From: Bacteroidota bacterium
GTDB lineage: Bacteria; Bacteroidota; Bacteroidia; UKL13-3
Assembly (NCBI GenBank): GCA_030680835.1
Contig: JAUXUD010000061.1
Span: 1-32,001, forward strand
Length of the DNA stretch: 32,001 nt
Direction: 5' to 3'
Shown: positions 9,801 through 16,726 of the stretch, in pieces
Numbering within the stretch: the first letter of the stretch is position 1
Layout of the letters: every line of letters starts with the position of its first letter
Program-made: the position numbers and the translations under genes
The notes under the pieces: generated by a model
Database searches by the model: none
Seen by the model: the letters and a program-made list of their open reading frames with translations, nothing else
Told to the model about the DNA's origin: nothing

Positions 9801-9844
9801 ACAAAATAAATCCGATTTCGCTTATAAGGAATCTAAAGCTTTAA
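6806..9844 (+). CDS. M1-family zinc metallopeptidase with barrel-like C-terminal region
   Basis: The 1012-residue exported protein begins with a signal peptide (MRKFLLLIVITQVSGQLLSQ). The N-terminal beta domain contains MGYDEGLYCITQWYPKPAVYD. The exopeptidase-like motif GGGMEYP is at about 334-340. The zinc site is HEVGH beginning at His355, then exactly 18 residues to the Glu of MDESIN, the canonical HEXXH-X18-E of gluzincin M1 peptidases, so it should be an active aminopeptidase-like enzyme. After the catalytic and helical parts (to about 620), the last ~370 residues lack helix-rich M1 domain IV character. They consist of alternating aromatic/polar strands ending in a run typical of outer-membrane beta strands (YGDLSYAYS, then IYVPLVSS). 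This suggests an outer-membrane anchor with the peptidase in the periplasm or on the surface. It is monocistronic and divergent from the TPR gene. Confidence 0.87.
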   Translation: MRKFLLLIVITQVSGQLLSQNLPKSINQAKWQQRVAYNINVILDDSLNQLKGFETIQYTNNSPNSLIEIYMHLWPNAYRSRNTAFAKQHLENGKSDFYFAPTEQRGWIDSLHFMVGGKPVKWQLTQNIDIALLILNQPINPGQTVEISTPFTVKIPGIFSRMGYDEGLYCITQWYPKPAVYDVNGWNPMPYLDQGEFYSEFGSFDVRITLPKNYVVAATGLVQEESEKLWWLNRIDNATLEHPSLNKTKTLRFLQDSVHDFAWFCSKDFKVAHSEVFLNNGKKVDTWLFSKTKNRDGKLTGIEHLDEAIKFYSEKVGNYPYALAQVVITPLKAGGGMEYPTITNCQRIDKTIIVHEVGHNWFYGILGSNERDYPWMDESINTYYEGRNKNESKKSKTGVSAAVTKKGFSISPDQFNQEDLLFGYSCRKNIDQAGNLTSIAYTDNNYGAIIYAKNPLAFGYLQAYLGDALFDAMMQGYFENWKFKHPLPNDFRQHAEQFTGKNLNWFFDDILGSTKKQDYKIVAAKEGFIRVKNKGELIAPLAITQILNDSTRTTRWVEGFKGSKSIDLYALDFPPASQSSNLIYRIDGEKSMLELYRQNNTSVVKGWCNTCANIKFQPLVNFEDEHSAQIFWLPVYAYNIYNNHMLGMAFYNSIFPQKKNEFIVMPVYSFTTKDVNGYAQYWHNFYTGGKIRNIQVGFKAARFASEGVLYNYPGINGIVYNSYTTGIAYLKLAPFISINIQPKVRRSGIEQNIQARYVMINEAVPGGFAYDFGNTNENYGIAELSYQYQRPMILYPAKFEIQFQKGIQNVSMNRLSADFTQSFLLKGGKKQASIRFFGGLFLGDNTNTTLRGNDVFDRSRFMIGGTLGRNDYLYDAAMFGRANNDYRKVLSHQILQRDAGFRNFVDLGNAEKWITAVNVSIPFPIPVPIGIYGDLSYAYSKTNPDPYTTAYVGGVYIKILKDIFYIYVPLVSSNNVETAWNNNDVDNIYKRSTFVLNLNKINPISLIRNLKL

Positions 9845-9849
9845 CTTTG
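9816..9849 (+). promoter_or_regulatory. Probable promoter of the ALDH7 gene
   Basis: TAACTTTG at 9842-9849 fully matches the Bacteroidota -7 consensus and begins within the stop codon of the M1 gene. TTTC at 9816-9819 lies 22 nt upstream as an imperfect -33 box. The predicted leader is about 40 nt to the ATG at 9896. Confidence 0.45.
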
Positions 9850-9895
9850 CAGTTAATATCTTAGTTTCTTTGTTCCTTAGTAGCAATAAAAAATT

Positions 9896-11443
9896 ATGTC
9901 AAACACACAATCATTCTCTTTAGATTTCTTAAAGACTTTAGGCATTGAATCCATAAACCACGGCACCTCCACCGGGCAACAACATTTTTCATCTGAAGAA
10001 GCAATTATTAAAGAAATTATTTCACCGGTTGACGGTAAATTAATAGCTAAACTTAGCTATACCACTGAAGTGGAATACAAGCAGGTGATACAAAAGGCAG
10101 AAGCGGCATTTTTAATCTGGAGAAGTACCCCCGCGCCCATACGTGGCGGAATTGTACGGCAGTACGGAAACCTGCTGCGCCAGTATAAAGAACCATTGGG
10201 TAAACTGGTAAGTTACGAGATGGGTAAAATGCTGCAGGAAGGCATGGGCGAAGTGCAGGAAATGATTGATATCTGTGATTTTGCGGTAGGCTTGAGTCGT
10301 CAGCTTCATGGATCAACCATGCACAGCGAAAGATCCAACCACAGGATGTACGAACAATATCATCCGTTGGGTATCGTAGGAATTATTTCGGCATTTAATT
10401 TTCCAGTAGCGGTTTGGAGCTGGAACGCTATGCTGGCCGCGGTTTGTGGTGATGTATGTATCTGGAAACCTTCAGAAAAAACGCCGCTTTCGGCAATAGC
10501 CTGCCAGAATTTAATGGCTCAGGTATTAAAGGAAAATAATTTACCCGAAGGTATTTTTTGTTTGATAAACGGAGATTATAAAGCAGGGGAATGGATGTGT
10601 AATGACACGCACGTTTCTTTGGTATCTGCAACCGGTTCAACCCGAATGGGAAAAGCCGTTGGAGCTGCATTGGCGCAGCGATTTGGAAAGGCCCTGCTGG
10701 AACTGGGTGGAAACAATGCCATTATTATTTCGGAACATGCAAACCTGAATCTGGCAATGATTGCAACTGTTTTTGGTGCAGTAGGTACTGCTGGTCAGCG
10801 TTGCACCACTACCCGAAGATTGATTGTTCACGAAAGTTTGTACGATACGGTAAAGGAAAAACTCATTAAATCGTACGCGCAGCTAAGCATAGGCAATCCA
10901 TTAACAGGGAACCTGGTTGGTCCGCTAATTGACAAAGCAGCGGTTGACGCATACATAAACGCGATTGAGCAGTTAAAAGCGGAAGGCGGGAAAGTGCTTT
11001 ATGGCGCTGAAGTAATGCAGGGCGAAGGATATGAAAGTGGTTGTTATGTAAGACCTACTATTTGTGAGGCAGAAAATAATTATAAAATAGTTCAGACCGA
11101 AACCTTTGTACCCATTTTATACCTCATAAAGTACAGAACTCTGGAGGAAGCGATTGCTTTACAAAACGGAGTAAAACAAGGATTGAGTTCCAGTATATTT
11201 ACCGATAATATGCAGGAAGCAGAACTGTTTTTAAGTTCAGGCGGAAGCGATTGTGGTATTGCAAATGTGAATATTGGTACCAGCGGTGCCGAAATCGGTG
11301 GCGCTTTTGGAGGAGAAAAGGAAACAGGTGGCGGACGTGAAAGCGGAAGTGATGCCTGGAAAGCTTACATGAGACGTCAGACAAATACCCTCAATTACGG
11401 GAAAGAACTTCCTTTGGCCCAAGGAATTAAATTTAATGTTTAA
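9896..11443 (+). CDS. ALDH7-type aldehyde dehydrogenase (alpha-aminoadipic semialdehyde / piperideine-6-carboxylate dehydrogenase)
   Basis: The 515-residue soluble NAD(P)-dependent aldehyde dehydrogenase has full family length. It contains the ALDH core motifs FNFPVAVWSWNAML, WKPSEKTPLSA, LELGGNN with general base Glu269, and GTAGQRCTTTRR with nucleophile Cys303. The GTAGQRCTTTRRL form and the C-terminal GGAFGGEKETGGGRESGSD stretch are characteristic of family 7 (human ALDH7A1/antiquitin, bacterial AmaB/Pcd). Family members oxidise alpha-aminoadipic semialdehyde, in equilibrium with piperideine-6-carboxylate, to alpha-aminoadipate in lysine breakdown; some also oxidise betaine aldehyde or lipid aldehydes. 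The neighbouring genes do not include other lysine-catabolism enzymes, so the substrate is assigned from family motifs alone. Confidence 0.9.
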   Translation: MSNTQSFSLDFLKTLGIESINHGTSTGQQHFSSEEAIIKEIISPVDGKLIAKLSYTTEVEYKQVIQKAEAAFLIWRSTPAPIRGGIVRQYGNLLRQYKEPLGKLVSYEMGKMLQEGMGEVQEMIDICDFAVGLSRQLHGSTMHSERSNHRMYEQYHPLGIVGIISAFNFPVAVWSWNAMLAAVCGDVCIWKPSEKTPLSAIACQNLMAQVLKENNLPEGIFCLINGDYKAGEWMCNDTHVSLVSATGSTRMGKAVGAALAQRFGKALLELGGNNAIIISEHANLNLAMIATVFGAVGTAGQRCTTTRRLIVHESLYDTVKEKLIKSYAQLSIGNPLTGNLVGPLIDKAAVDAYINAIEQLKAEGGKVLYGAEVMQGEGYESGCYVRPTICEAENNYKIVQTETFVPILYLIKYRTLEEAIALQNGVKQGLSSSIFTDNMQEAELFLSSGGSDCGIANVNIGTSGAEIGGAFGGEKETGGGRESGSDAWKAYMRRQTNTLNYGKELPLAQGIKFNV

Positions 11444-11452
11444 ATTTATACC

Positions 11453-11460
11453 TAACTTTG
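11453..11460 (+). promoter_or_regulatory. Probable -7 box of the DUF3108 gene
   Basis: TAACTTTG fully matches the Bacteroidota -7 consensus, 9 bp after the ALDH stop. It lies downstream of the first possible ATG (11436) but 26 bp upstream of the second (11487), which supports the second ATG as the true start. The -33 region has only an imperfect TTTA. Confidence 0.45.
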
Positions 11461-11486
11461 GTACATGGTTTGCAGTTGAGCGATTA

Positions 11487-12305
11487 ATGAATATCAGGAT
11501 AAATAAATATGTATTTGCAGTAGCCGTTAGTTTGACCATTGTTGTAAATGCAGGTGAAGCACCAAAAGTGAAGTCTATTCATACGCATGAAATTATTAAA
11601 ATCCATAACAATGCATTTACATACGGCGAACAGCTTAGTTACCGGATTCATTATGGTCCGCTTAAAGGGGGAACTGCCAATTTTGAGGTTGCTGCCAATC
11701 CGGTAATCGTAAATGAACGCAATACCTATCATATTAAAGTAAAAGGCAAATCGGCCGGTTTGGTTGATCTGATGTTTAAAGTGCATGATGAATTTGAAAG
11801 TTATCTGGATGAAGAAGCTTTGATTCCGTGGAAAGCAATAAAAAAAGTAAAAGAGGGACGTTATACCGACAGCGATTTTATTTTGTTTGATCAGTTAAAG
11901 GGTTTTGCCACCAGCAGAAGGGGTAAGATTGATATTTTGCAGCAAACTCAGGATGTTGTTTCCGCCATTTATTTTGCACGCTCAACCAATATGAGTAACG
12001 CTAAAATTGGAGATATTTTCCCTGTAAACTTTTATATGGATGGACAAAATTATGTATTGCGTTTTAAATATACCGGCAGGGAAACCATTAAAACAGATGT
12101 TGGTACTTTTAAGGCTTTGGTTATTAAGCCCCAGTTAATTCAGGGTAGGGTTTTTAAAGATGATGAAGCGCTGACATTGTGGGTGAGCGATGATGAGAAC
12201 AAACTTCCCCTGCTTGTGGAAAGTGACATTTTTGTGGGTTCAATAAAAGCCGAACTTGTTAGTTACCGAAATGTGAAAAACGCCTTGAACGCTAAAATTA
12301 AGTAA
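11487..12305 (+). CDS. DUF3108 domain-containing exported protein
   Basis: I chose the ATG at 11487, giving 272 residues, rather than the in-frame ATG at 11436. The shorter form begins with a clean signal peptide (MNIRINKYVFAVAVSLTIVV, then NAGEA), whereas the extra 17 residues of the longer form would overlap the ALDH gene and bury the signal. The mature part starts around a GEQLSYRIHYGPLKGG segment and continues with HIKVKGKSAG and a C-terminal LTLWVSDDENKLPLLVE, the pattern of DUF3108 proteins. These are periplasmic beta-rich proteins of unknown function common in Bacteroidota and Proteobacteria. It follows the ALDH gene closely but appears to have its own -7 box. No function is assigned. 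Confidence 0.8.
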   Translation: MNIRINKYVFAVAVSLTIVVNAGEAPKVKSIHTHEIIKIHNNAFTYGEQLSYRIHYGPLKGGTANFEVAANPVIVNERNTYHIKVKGKSAGLVDLMFKVHDEFESYLDEEALIPWKAIKKVKEGRYTDSDFILFDQLKGFATSRRGKIDILQQTQDVVSAIYFARSTNMSNAKIGDIFPVNFYMDGQNYVLRFKYTGRETIKTDVGTFKALVIKPQLIQGRVFKDDEALTLWVSDDENKLPLLVESDIFVGSIKAELVSYRNVKNALNAKIK

Positions 12306-12411
12306 TAGACAATTACGAAAATAGGATCAAAATGGGATTAACCATTAAAGGTCATTTTTTTATTTGGCTTGAAACCGTATTTTGCAGCGTTAAAAAATTA
12401 AACAAACAAAA

Positions 12412-12789
12412 ATGAATTTTCCAGAAAACTTGTTATACACCAAAGACCATGAATGGGTGCGTGTAGAAGGCGATACCGCCTTTATTGGTATTACTGACTT
12501 TGCCCAGCATGAATTGGGTGATATTGTGTATGTTGATATTGCAACCAAAGGCAAAACCATTCCTCAGCATGAGGTTTTTGGTACCGTTGAAGCGGTAAAA
12601 ACAGTAAGCGACTTGTTTATGCCGTTAAGCGGAGAGGTATTGGAAATAAATCCTGCTTTGGATGCAGCCCCCGAACTGGTTAACAGTGATGCGTATGGCG
12701 AGGGCTGGATGATAAAGGTAAAACTATCGAATTCATCGGAAGTTGCAGGCTTATTAAAAGCCGACGCATATAAAGAGTTGGTACATTAG
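12412..12789 (+). CDS. gcvH: Glycine cleavage system H protein
   Basis: At 125 residues it has normal GcvH length. It begins [20 protein letters not shown], then has [17 protein letters not shown], the invariant lipoyl segment [15 protein letters not shown] with lipoyl-lysine at residue 63, and [16 protein letters not shown]. The lipoylated lysine carries the methylamine group from the P protein (glycine decarboxylase) to the T protein, so this is the shuttle subunit of glycine cleavage; it can also relay lipoyl groups to other complexes. No gcvP or gcvT is nearby, as is common in Bacteroidota where the genes are scattered. A hairpin terminator follows. Confidence 0.95.
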   Translation: MNFPENLLYTKDHEWVRVEGDTAFIGITDFAQHELGDIVYVDIATKGKTIPQHEVFGTVEAVKTVSDLFMPLSGEVLEINPALDAAPELVNSDAYGEGWMIKVKLSNSSEVAGLLKADAYKELVH

Positions 12790-12825
12790 TTTCAGGTTTT
12801 AAGCCTCTGGCTAAAAAGTGGAGTT

Positions 12826-12863
12826 AAAAAGGCATCTGTTTAAAATACAGTTGCCTTTTGTTG
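12826..12863. terminator. Terminator behind gcvH
   Basis: AAAAGGCA (12827-12834) pairs with TGCCTTTT (12852-12859). After one T-T mismatch CTGT pairs with ACAG around a 7-base loop. A-rich sequence upstream and T-rich downstream allow function in both directions between gcvH and the convergent kinase gene. Confidence 0.75.
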
Positions 12864-12956
12864 TTTATGTTTTTACTGATTGAATTTATTCTTGATGTGT
12901 TATGCAAAAAAAATCAAAGTAAATATAAGCATCAGGTGCCAACCTTAATCTTAATA

Positions 12957-14327
12957 TTAAATACTTAAATGTACAGAGTAGGTTTCTGTTTTAGCAATGG
13001 GGAGATAAACATAAAAAACGGAACCATTTTGTGGGGAGCCTTTAGCTATAATGAATCCATTGTGGTTATTAACTATTTTTTTGCAAATAGCCAAACCCAG
13101 GCCTGTACCTGAATATTTCTCCCGGTTATGCAACCTTTGAAATAAGCCAAAAATCTTTTCGGAATATTCCTGTTTAAAACCGATGCCATTGTCTTCAATG
13201 CTGATTTCAATATATTTTTTTGCAGGGAGATTTACGGCTCCGATTATTTTTTCGGTTTTAATGATAGCCGATGTAATTCTGATATGAGGAATAATACCTT
13301 CTCTTGAATATTTAATAGAGTTGTTTATGAGATTTAAGAATAGTTGCTGAATTTGAAAAGGAATAACATATAATTCAGGTAAATGCGTGGTTTCAATGAT
13401 TACTTTCTTTTCATCAATTGCAGGGGACAATATGATTTTAACATCTTCCAGAATTGAATTCAGATCTGTATGGGCAAATTTATCATTATTTGCAGTTGTT
13501 TGTGAAAATGTAAGCAGATCATCAATGAGTTCCTGCATGCGTGATGATGCAGCAATAATCTTATCAAAATAAGACAGGGTTTCGTCGGGAAAGTCCTGTG
13601 TTCCATTTTCTATAATCCTGTTGGCAAATATTTGAATCTTACGCAATGGTTCCTGCAAATCATGACTTGCAATGTAATTAAATGATGCCAGTTCTTTGTT
13701 AATGCTTTCCAGTTCCGAATTTTTAGATTCCAATGAAGCATTTAAACTTTCGAGTTGTGTGGTTTTATTTTGCAATTCGTCCAGCGTTTGAGTGAGTTCG
13801 CTATTGATTGATTTTAACTTATTCTTTTGAATATCAATATAAGCCTCGTATGAAATTAATTCTGTCCAGGTGGTTAAGCGATCAACTTCATCAATAATTG
13901 AATTCAACAAAAATGGATCAGAGGTGTAACCAGGTAAAAGAAATCTGAAGGTCTTTCTCCGGAGAAACGCTCCAACCGTAATGTCTTCAGCCATCACATC
14001 ATTCTGATCAAGCTTGGGCATGGTGTTGGAAATGTAATTATTAAGCAAGCTTTCTATGTACGATTTTATCTGATTATTGGCCAACGCCAAAAGAAAATTT
14101 CTGTGGGTATCCCTCCCCAATTCTACCAGTTGATTATCGGTATAGTCTGAAAAAAGTTTCAGAATCGGAACATTCTCTTCACGAGAAAATTGTATAGCCA
14201 TCCTGATATAATCTTCCAGATGGGTTTCCAGTATAAATTGGGCAAAATCGGGAAGATATTGAAAGTGCAATTTATTTTCATTCTCTGAATTTGTGTTACT
14301 GGTTTTATTTAAACTAAATGATGTCAT
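12957..14327 (-). CDS. Soluble sensor histidine kinase with RsbR-like N-terminal domain
   Basis: The 456-residue protein has no membrane segment or signal peptide. Residues ~25-155 are all-helical (FAQFILETHLEDYIR, then QLVELGRDTHRNFLLAL) and recall RsbRD_N/globin-like helical sensor domains; this is a weak resemblance. A coiled coil (~165-205) leads to HisKA, where FNYIASHDLQEPLRK carries the phospho-acceptor His222. The HATPase domain has the N box NLINNSIKY (~335), DNGIGF, a FQRLH segment and GTGLGLAICKK (~407), so it should be active. It has no receiver domain, so its partner must be encoded elsewhere, perhaps among the receivers in this window. The HisKA motif SHDLQEPLRK is nearly identical in the kinases starting at 23156 and running past 32001. 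Confidence 0.88.
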   Translation of the reverse strand: MTSFSLNKTSNTNSENENKLHFQYLPDFAQFILETHLEDYIRMAIQFSREENVPILKLFSDYTDNQLVELGRDTHRNFLLALANNQIKSYIESLLNNYISNTMPKLDQNDVMAEDITVGAFLRRKTFRFLLPGYTSDPFLLNSIIDEVDRLTTWTELISYEAYIDIQKNKLKSINSELTQTLDELQNKTTQLESLNASLESKNSELESINKELASFNYIASHDLQEPLRKIQIFANRIIENGTQDFPDETLSYFDKIIAASSRMQELIDDLLTFSQTTANNDKFAHTDLNSILEDVKIILSPAIDEKKVIIETTHLPELYVIPFQIQQLFLNLINNSIKYSREGIIPHIRITSAIIKTEKIIGAVNLPAKKYIEISIEDNGIGFKQEYSEKIFGLFQRLHNREKYSGTGLGLAICKKIVNNHNGFIIAKGSPQNGSVFYVYLPIAKTETYSVHLSI

Positions 14328-14662
14328 AAGAATTTTGACTATAATTTACCAGATTGAAAAACATAATTACCATATGACATGCATGGACTGTAATCAATTT
14401 ATATACCCGATCATAAATAAAAATCGGATATTTTAACATGTTATAACCTTTCAGAAATCCGTTCATAGAAGTGGGACTTAAAATAGATATATCCAAGGTA
14501 AAATTATTTTTTGACTAAAGCAAAGTAATTTTAAAATGGGCAAATATTTTCATATTGTGTGGATTTTATTCCCATGTTTTAATTGCAGGAGGCTGATAAA
14601 ACGGCTTATTATGTAATGGTATCTTCTTTGTCGTTAAGTTATGGTACATTAAATATACTATT
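14328..14662. other. Divergent intergenic region with several small palindromes
   Basis: This 335-bp AT-rich gap separates the minus-strand kinase and the plus-strand T9SS protein. It contains CATGCATG at 14378-14385, the inverted repeat CCGAT (14407-14411) / ATCGG (14423-14427), and the 10-bp palindrome TAACATGTTA at 14434-14443. All three are within 120 bp of the kinase start and could be regulator sites or chance. No clear TTTG/TAnnTTTG promoter pair was found on either strand. A 60-codon minus-strand frame here has no recognisable protein features. Confidence 0.4.
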
Positions 14663-16434
14663 ATGAAATTATTTACTAATCTTAAATTATCTTTTGTAAT
14701 CATAGTGTTGGTTGCAAACTTACTTTTTAAAAGTGCCGGTTCTGCTAATTTTACGGCCGTTGCCTCAGGCACATGGAGCAGTGCAACAACCTGGGGTGGA
14801 TCAGCTCCTTCAGCAAATGTTTCAAATGACCAGATTCGCATTCCCACCGGGATAACAGTAACAATGGACAATGACGTAACGATTAACGGGGCTATTGCTT
14901 TATTAGAAGTTCAGGGGACATTAACGTCTGTATCAGGTATTTTAATTCAGTCATCCGGTACGGTAGCCGGAACCGGTACGATTTCTCTGGGTAAAGTAAT
15001 TCTAAATGCAGGTTCTGCTTTTACTTTCAGTGGTTCAGTTACAGTGAATGAGTTTAAGACAGGCGTAGCCAACTTACTCACAACTGCACAAATATTGGTT
15101 AAGGATAAATTGGTTGTTAGCGCCGGTCTGTTAACAATAAACACATTGGGGACTTTAACCCTGGCGGCTAACACAACTATTGAAATGTCGGGAGGATTGT
15201 TGGCTAACAATGGAGGCACTATTGGTTTTGCCGGATTGTATAATGTAATTTATACTTCCTTGTCTTCAAATACAGGTTTGGAATTAAGCGGTTCGAATTT
15301 AAATAATTTAACAATCAATTCTCCCGGACAAACAATCACTTTAAGTTCCGATTTATTGGTAAAAGGCATCTTAGCATTAAACGATGGTGAATTAAAACTA
15401 AATGGACGGAATATTACATTGGCTGGTAATTTTAACCTGCAGGGATCGGGCAGCATTCATTCAACCTATATATCTGATATAACAATAAACACTGCTACAA
15501 CACTTACATCTGTTTTACGCTTTTCAAGCAGTGGCAATGCTGTAAAGAATTTGGTAATTAATATTCAGGATTCGGGTTATGCCAAGTTGGGTTCAGATCT
15601 GCAGGTTTTTGGGGTGTTAAATTTTATGAAAGGAAGTATGCATACCGGCGATTTCAATTTAAACCTGGGTGCAAGCGGAAGTATCAGTGGATCGGGCAGT
15701 TCATCATATGTGATTACCGGAGCCAACGGCAAGCTCAGCAGGAATCTGGTTGCGGGAAGCACAAGTTCAACAATGTTTTCAGTAGGAAGTTCAGCTAATT
15801 ATACACCGGTTAAAATTCAGCTAGATTCGGGCTCTTCAAGTGGTAATGTATCTGTAAATATTTCGGGAGATGTATTAAGCAATGGTACAACAGGAATAAG
15901 CCTGGCCACAACCAAAGCGCTGGTAAAAAATACATGGCACATAACATCTGATATGACTTCCGGCATTAACTTAAATATGGAAGTTATGTGGAAGTCGGCA
16001 ATGGAAGTAAATGGGTTTAACAGAACTGAAGGTGTTTTAAGTCATTATGTATCCGGCAACTGGGACCTTACTGCTGCTCATCAGCAACCGCACAGGCTGA
16101 TGGAATGTTTAGTTTAAAAAGAAAGGGAATAACATCATTAAGTCCTTTTGCTGTTTTTGGCAAGAGCGGAACCAATGTAAGTAAAATAGAAAAGGAAATA
16201 AATTTTGAAATTTATCCGAATCCAGTAAACGATATCATTAGTATAGCCGGAAGTCATGTAAATAATTCAAACACCGGTGTGGAAATAATAAATATGCAGG
16301 GCCAGGTGGTTTACAGCAAGATATTATCTGAAAAAGAGAACTCAATATCTATTAATCATTTGAACAATGGATACTATATTATCAGGTTAAATAACAATCA
16401 AACCTCTTTGGTTAAAAAGTTCATTAAAATGTAA
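14663..16434 (+). pseudogene. T9SS type A secreted surface protein, broken by a frameshift near 16078
   Basis: The first frame (14663-16117) starts with a signal peptide (MKLFTNLKLSFVIIVLVANL). It then has the SGTWSSATTWGGSAPSA / DQIRIPTGITVTMDNDVTI pattern common in Bacteroidota surface proteins, and a long Ser/Thr/Gly-rich repetitive beta-helix-like region. It loses its family pattern at NWDLTAA and ends in an unrelated HQQPHRLMECLV. The second frame, read from 16081, continues exactly where the first fails: SATAQADGMFSLKRKGITSL, then a Por-type sorting domain (EIYPNPVNDIISI, then NGYYIIRL, then a basic KKFIKM end). Restoring one base around 16073-16081 would give a single ~590-residue protein. 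It is therefore a recent frameshift, a phase-variable gene or a sequence error, not two genes. The passenger may be an adhesin or polysaccharide-binding protein; this is uncertain. Confidence 0.82.
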
Positions 16435-16464
16435 ATTAATAATTTCTTTTTTTGTTTTAGTTAT

Positions 16465-16500
16465 AAAGTTGCTGTCTCAAAAGGACAGCTTCTTTATTTT
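16465..16500 (+). terminator. Terminator behind the T9SS surface protein gene
   Basis: GCTGTC (16471-16476) pairs with GACAGC (16484-16489) around TCAAAAG. After a 2-base mismatch AAAG/CTTT extends the stem, and the tract TTCTTTATTTT follows. Confidence 0.65.
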
Positions 16501-16572
16501 ATACAAGTCTTATTTAAGGAAATGCAATCGTTTGCAAAATAGCAATCCGCAAAAAATGTTCCAATGCAAATT

Positions 16573-16627
16573 TGAAGCAATAATGTAGAAAAGACTCTAC
16601 AATTTTTAATCGATTGGCTTCATTTTT
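16573..16627 (+). other. Two-level hairpin upstream of the poly-HAMP kinase gene
   Basis: An outer stem TGAAGCAAT (16573-16581) / ATTGGCTTCA (16613-16622), with one bulged base, encloses a perfect inner stem TGTAGA (16584-16589) / TCTACA (16596-16601). TTTTT follows directly. It lies 100-150 bp before the giant kinase start. It could be a second terminator for the upstream gene or an attenuator in the kinase leader; no promoter box could be placed to decide. Confidence 0.45.
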
Positions 16628-16726
16628 AGGATTTCATATATTCTTGTTTTTGATTTGTATTGCAACATAAAATGCAAGGTAAATTAATATTAAATAAGTT
16701 CATCTCAATCTTTAATAAAATAATTT

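Noticed and set aside
14314-14496. 60-codon minus-strand frame upstream of the kinase
   Set aside because: It overlaps the kinase start, has no recognisable features and lies in an AT-rich regulatory gap.
16060-16130. Programmed ribosomal frameshifting to make the full T9SS protein
   Set aside because: No slippery heptamer or downstream pseudoknot is visible at the shift; an indel mutation or sequence error is simpler.
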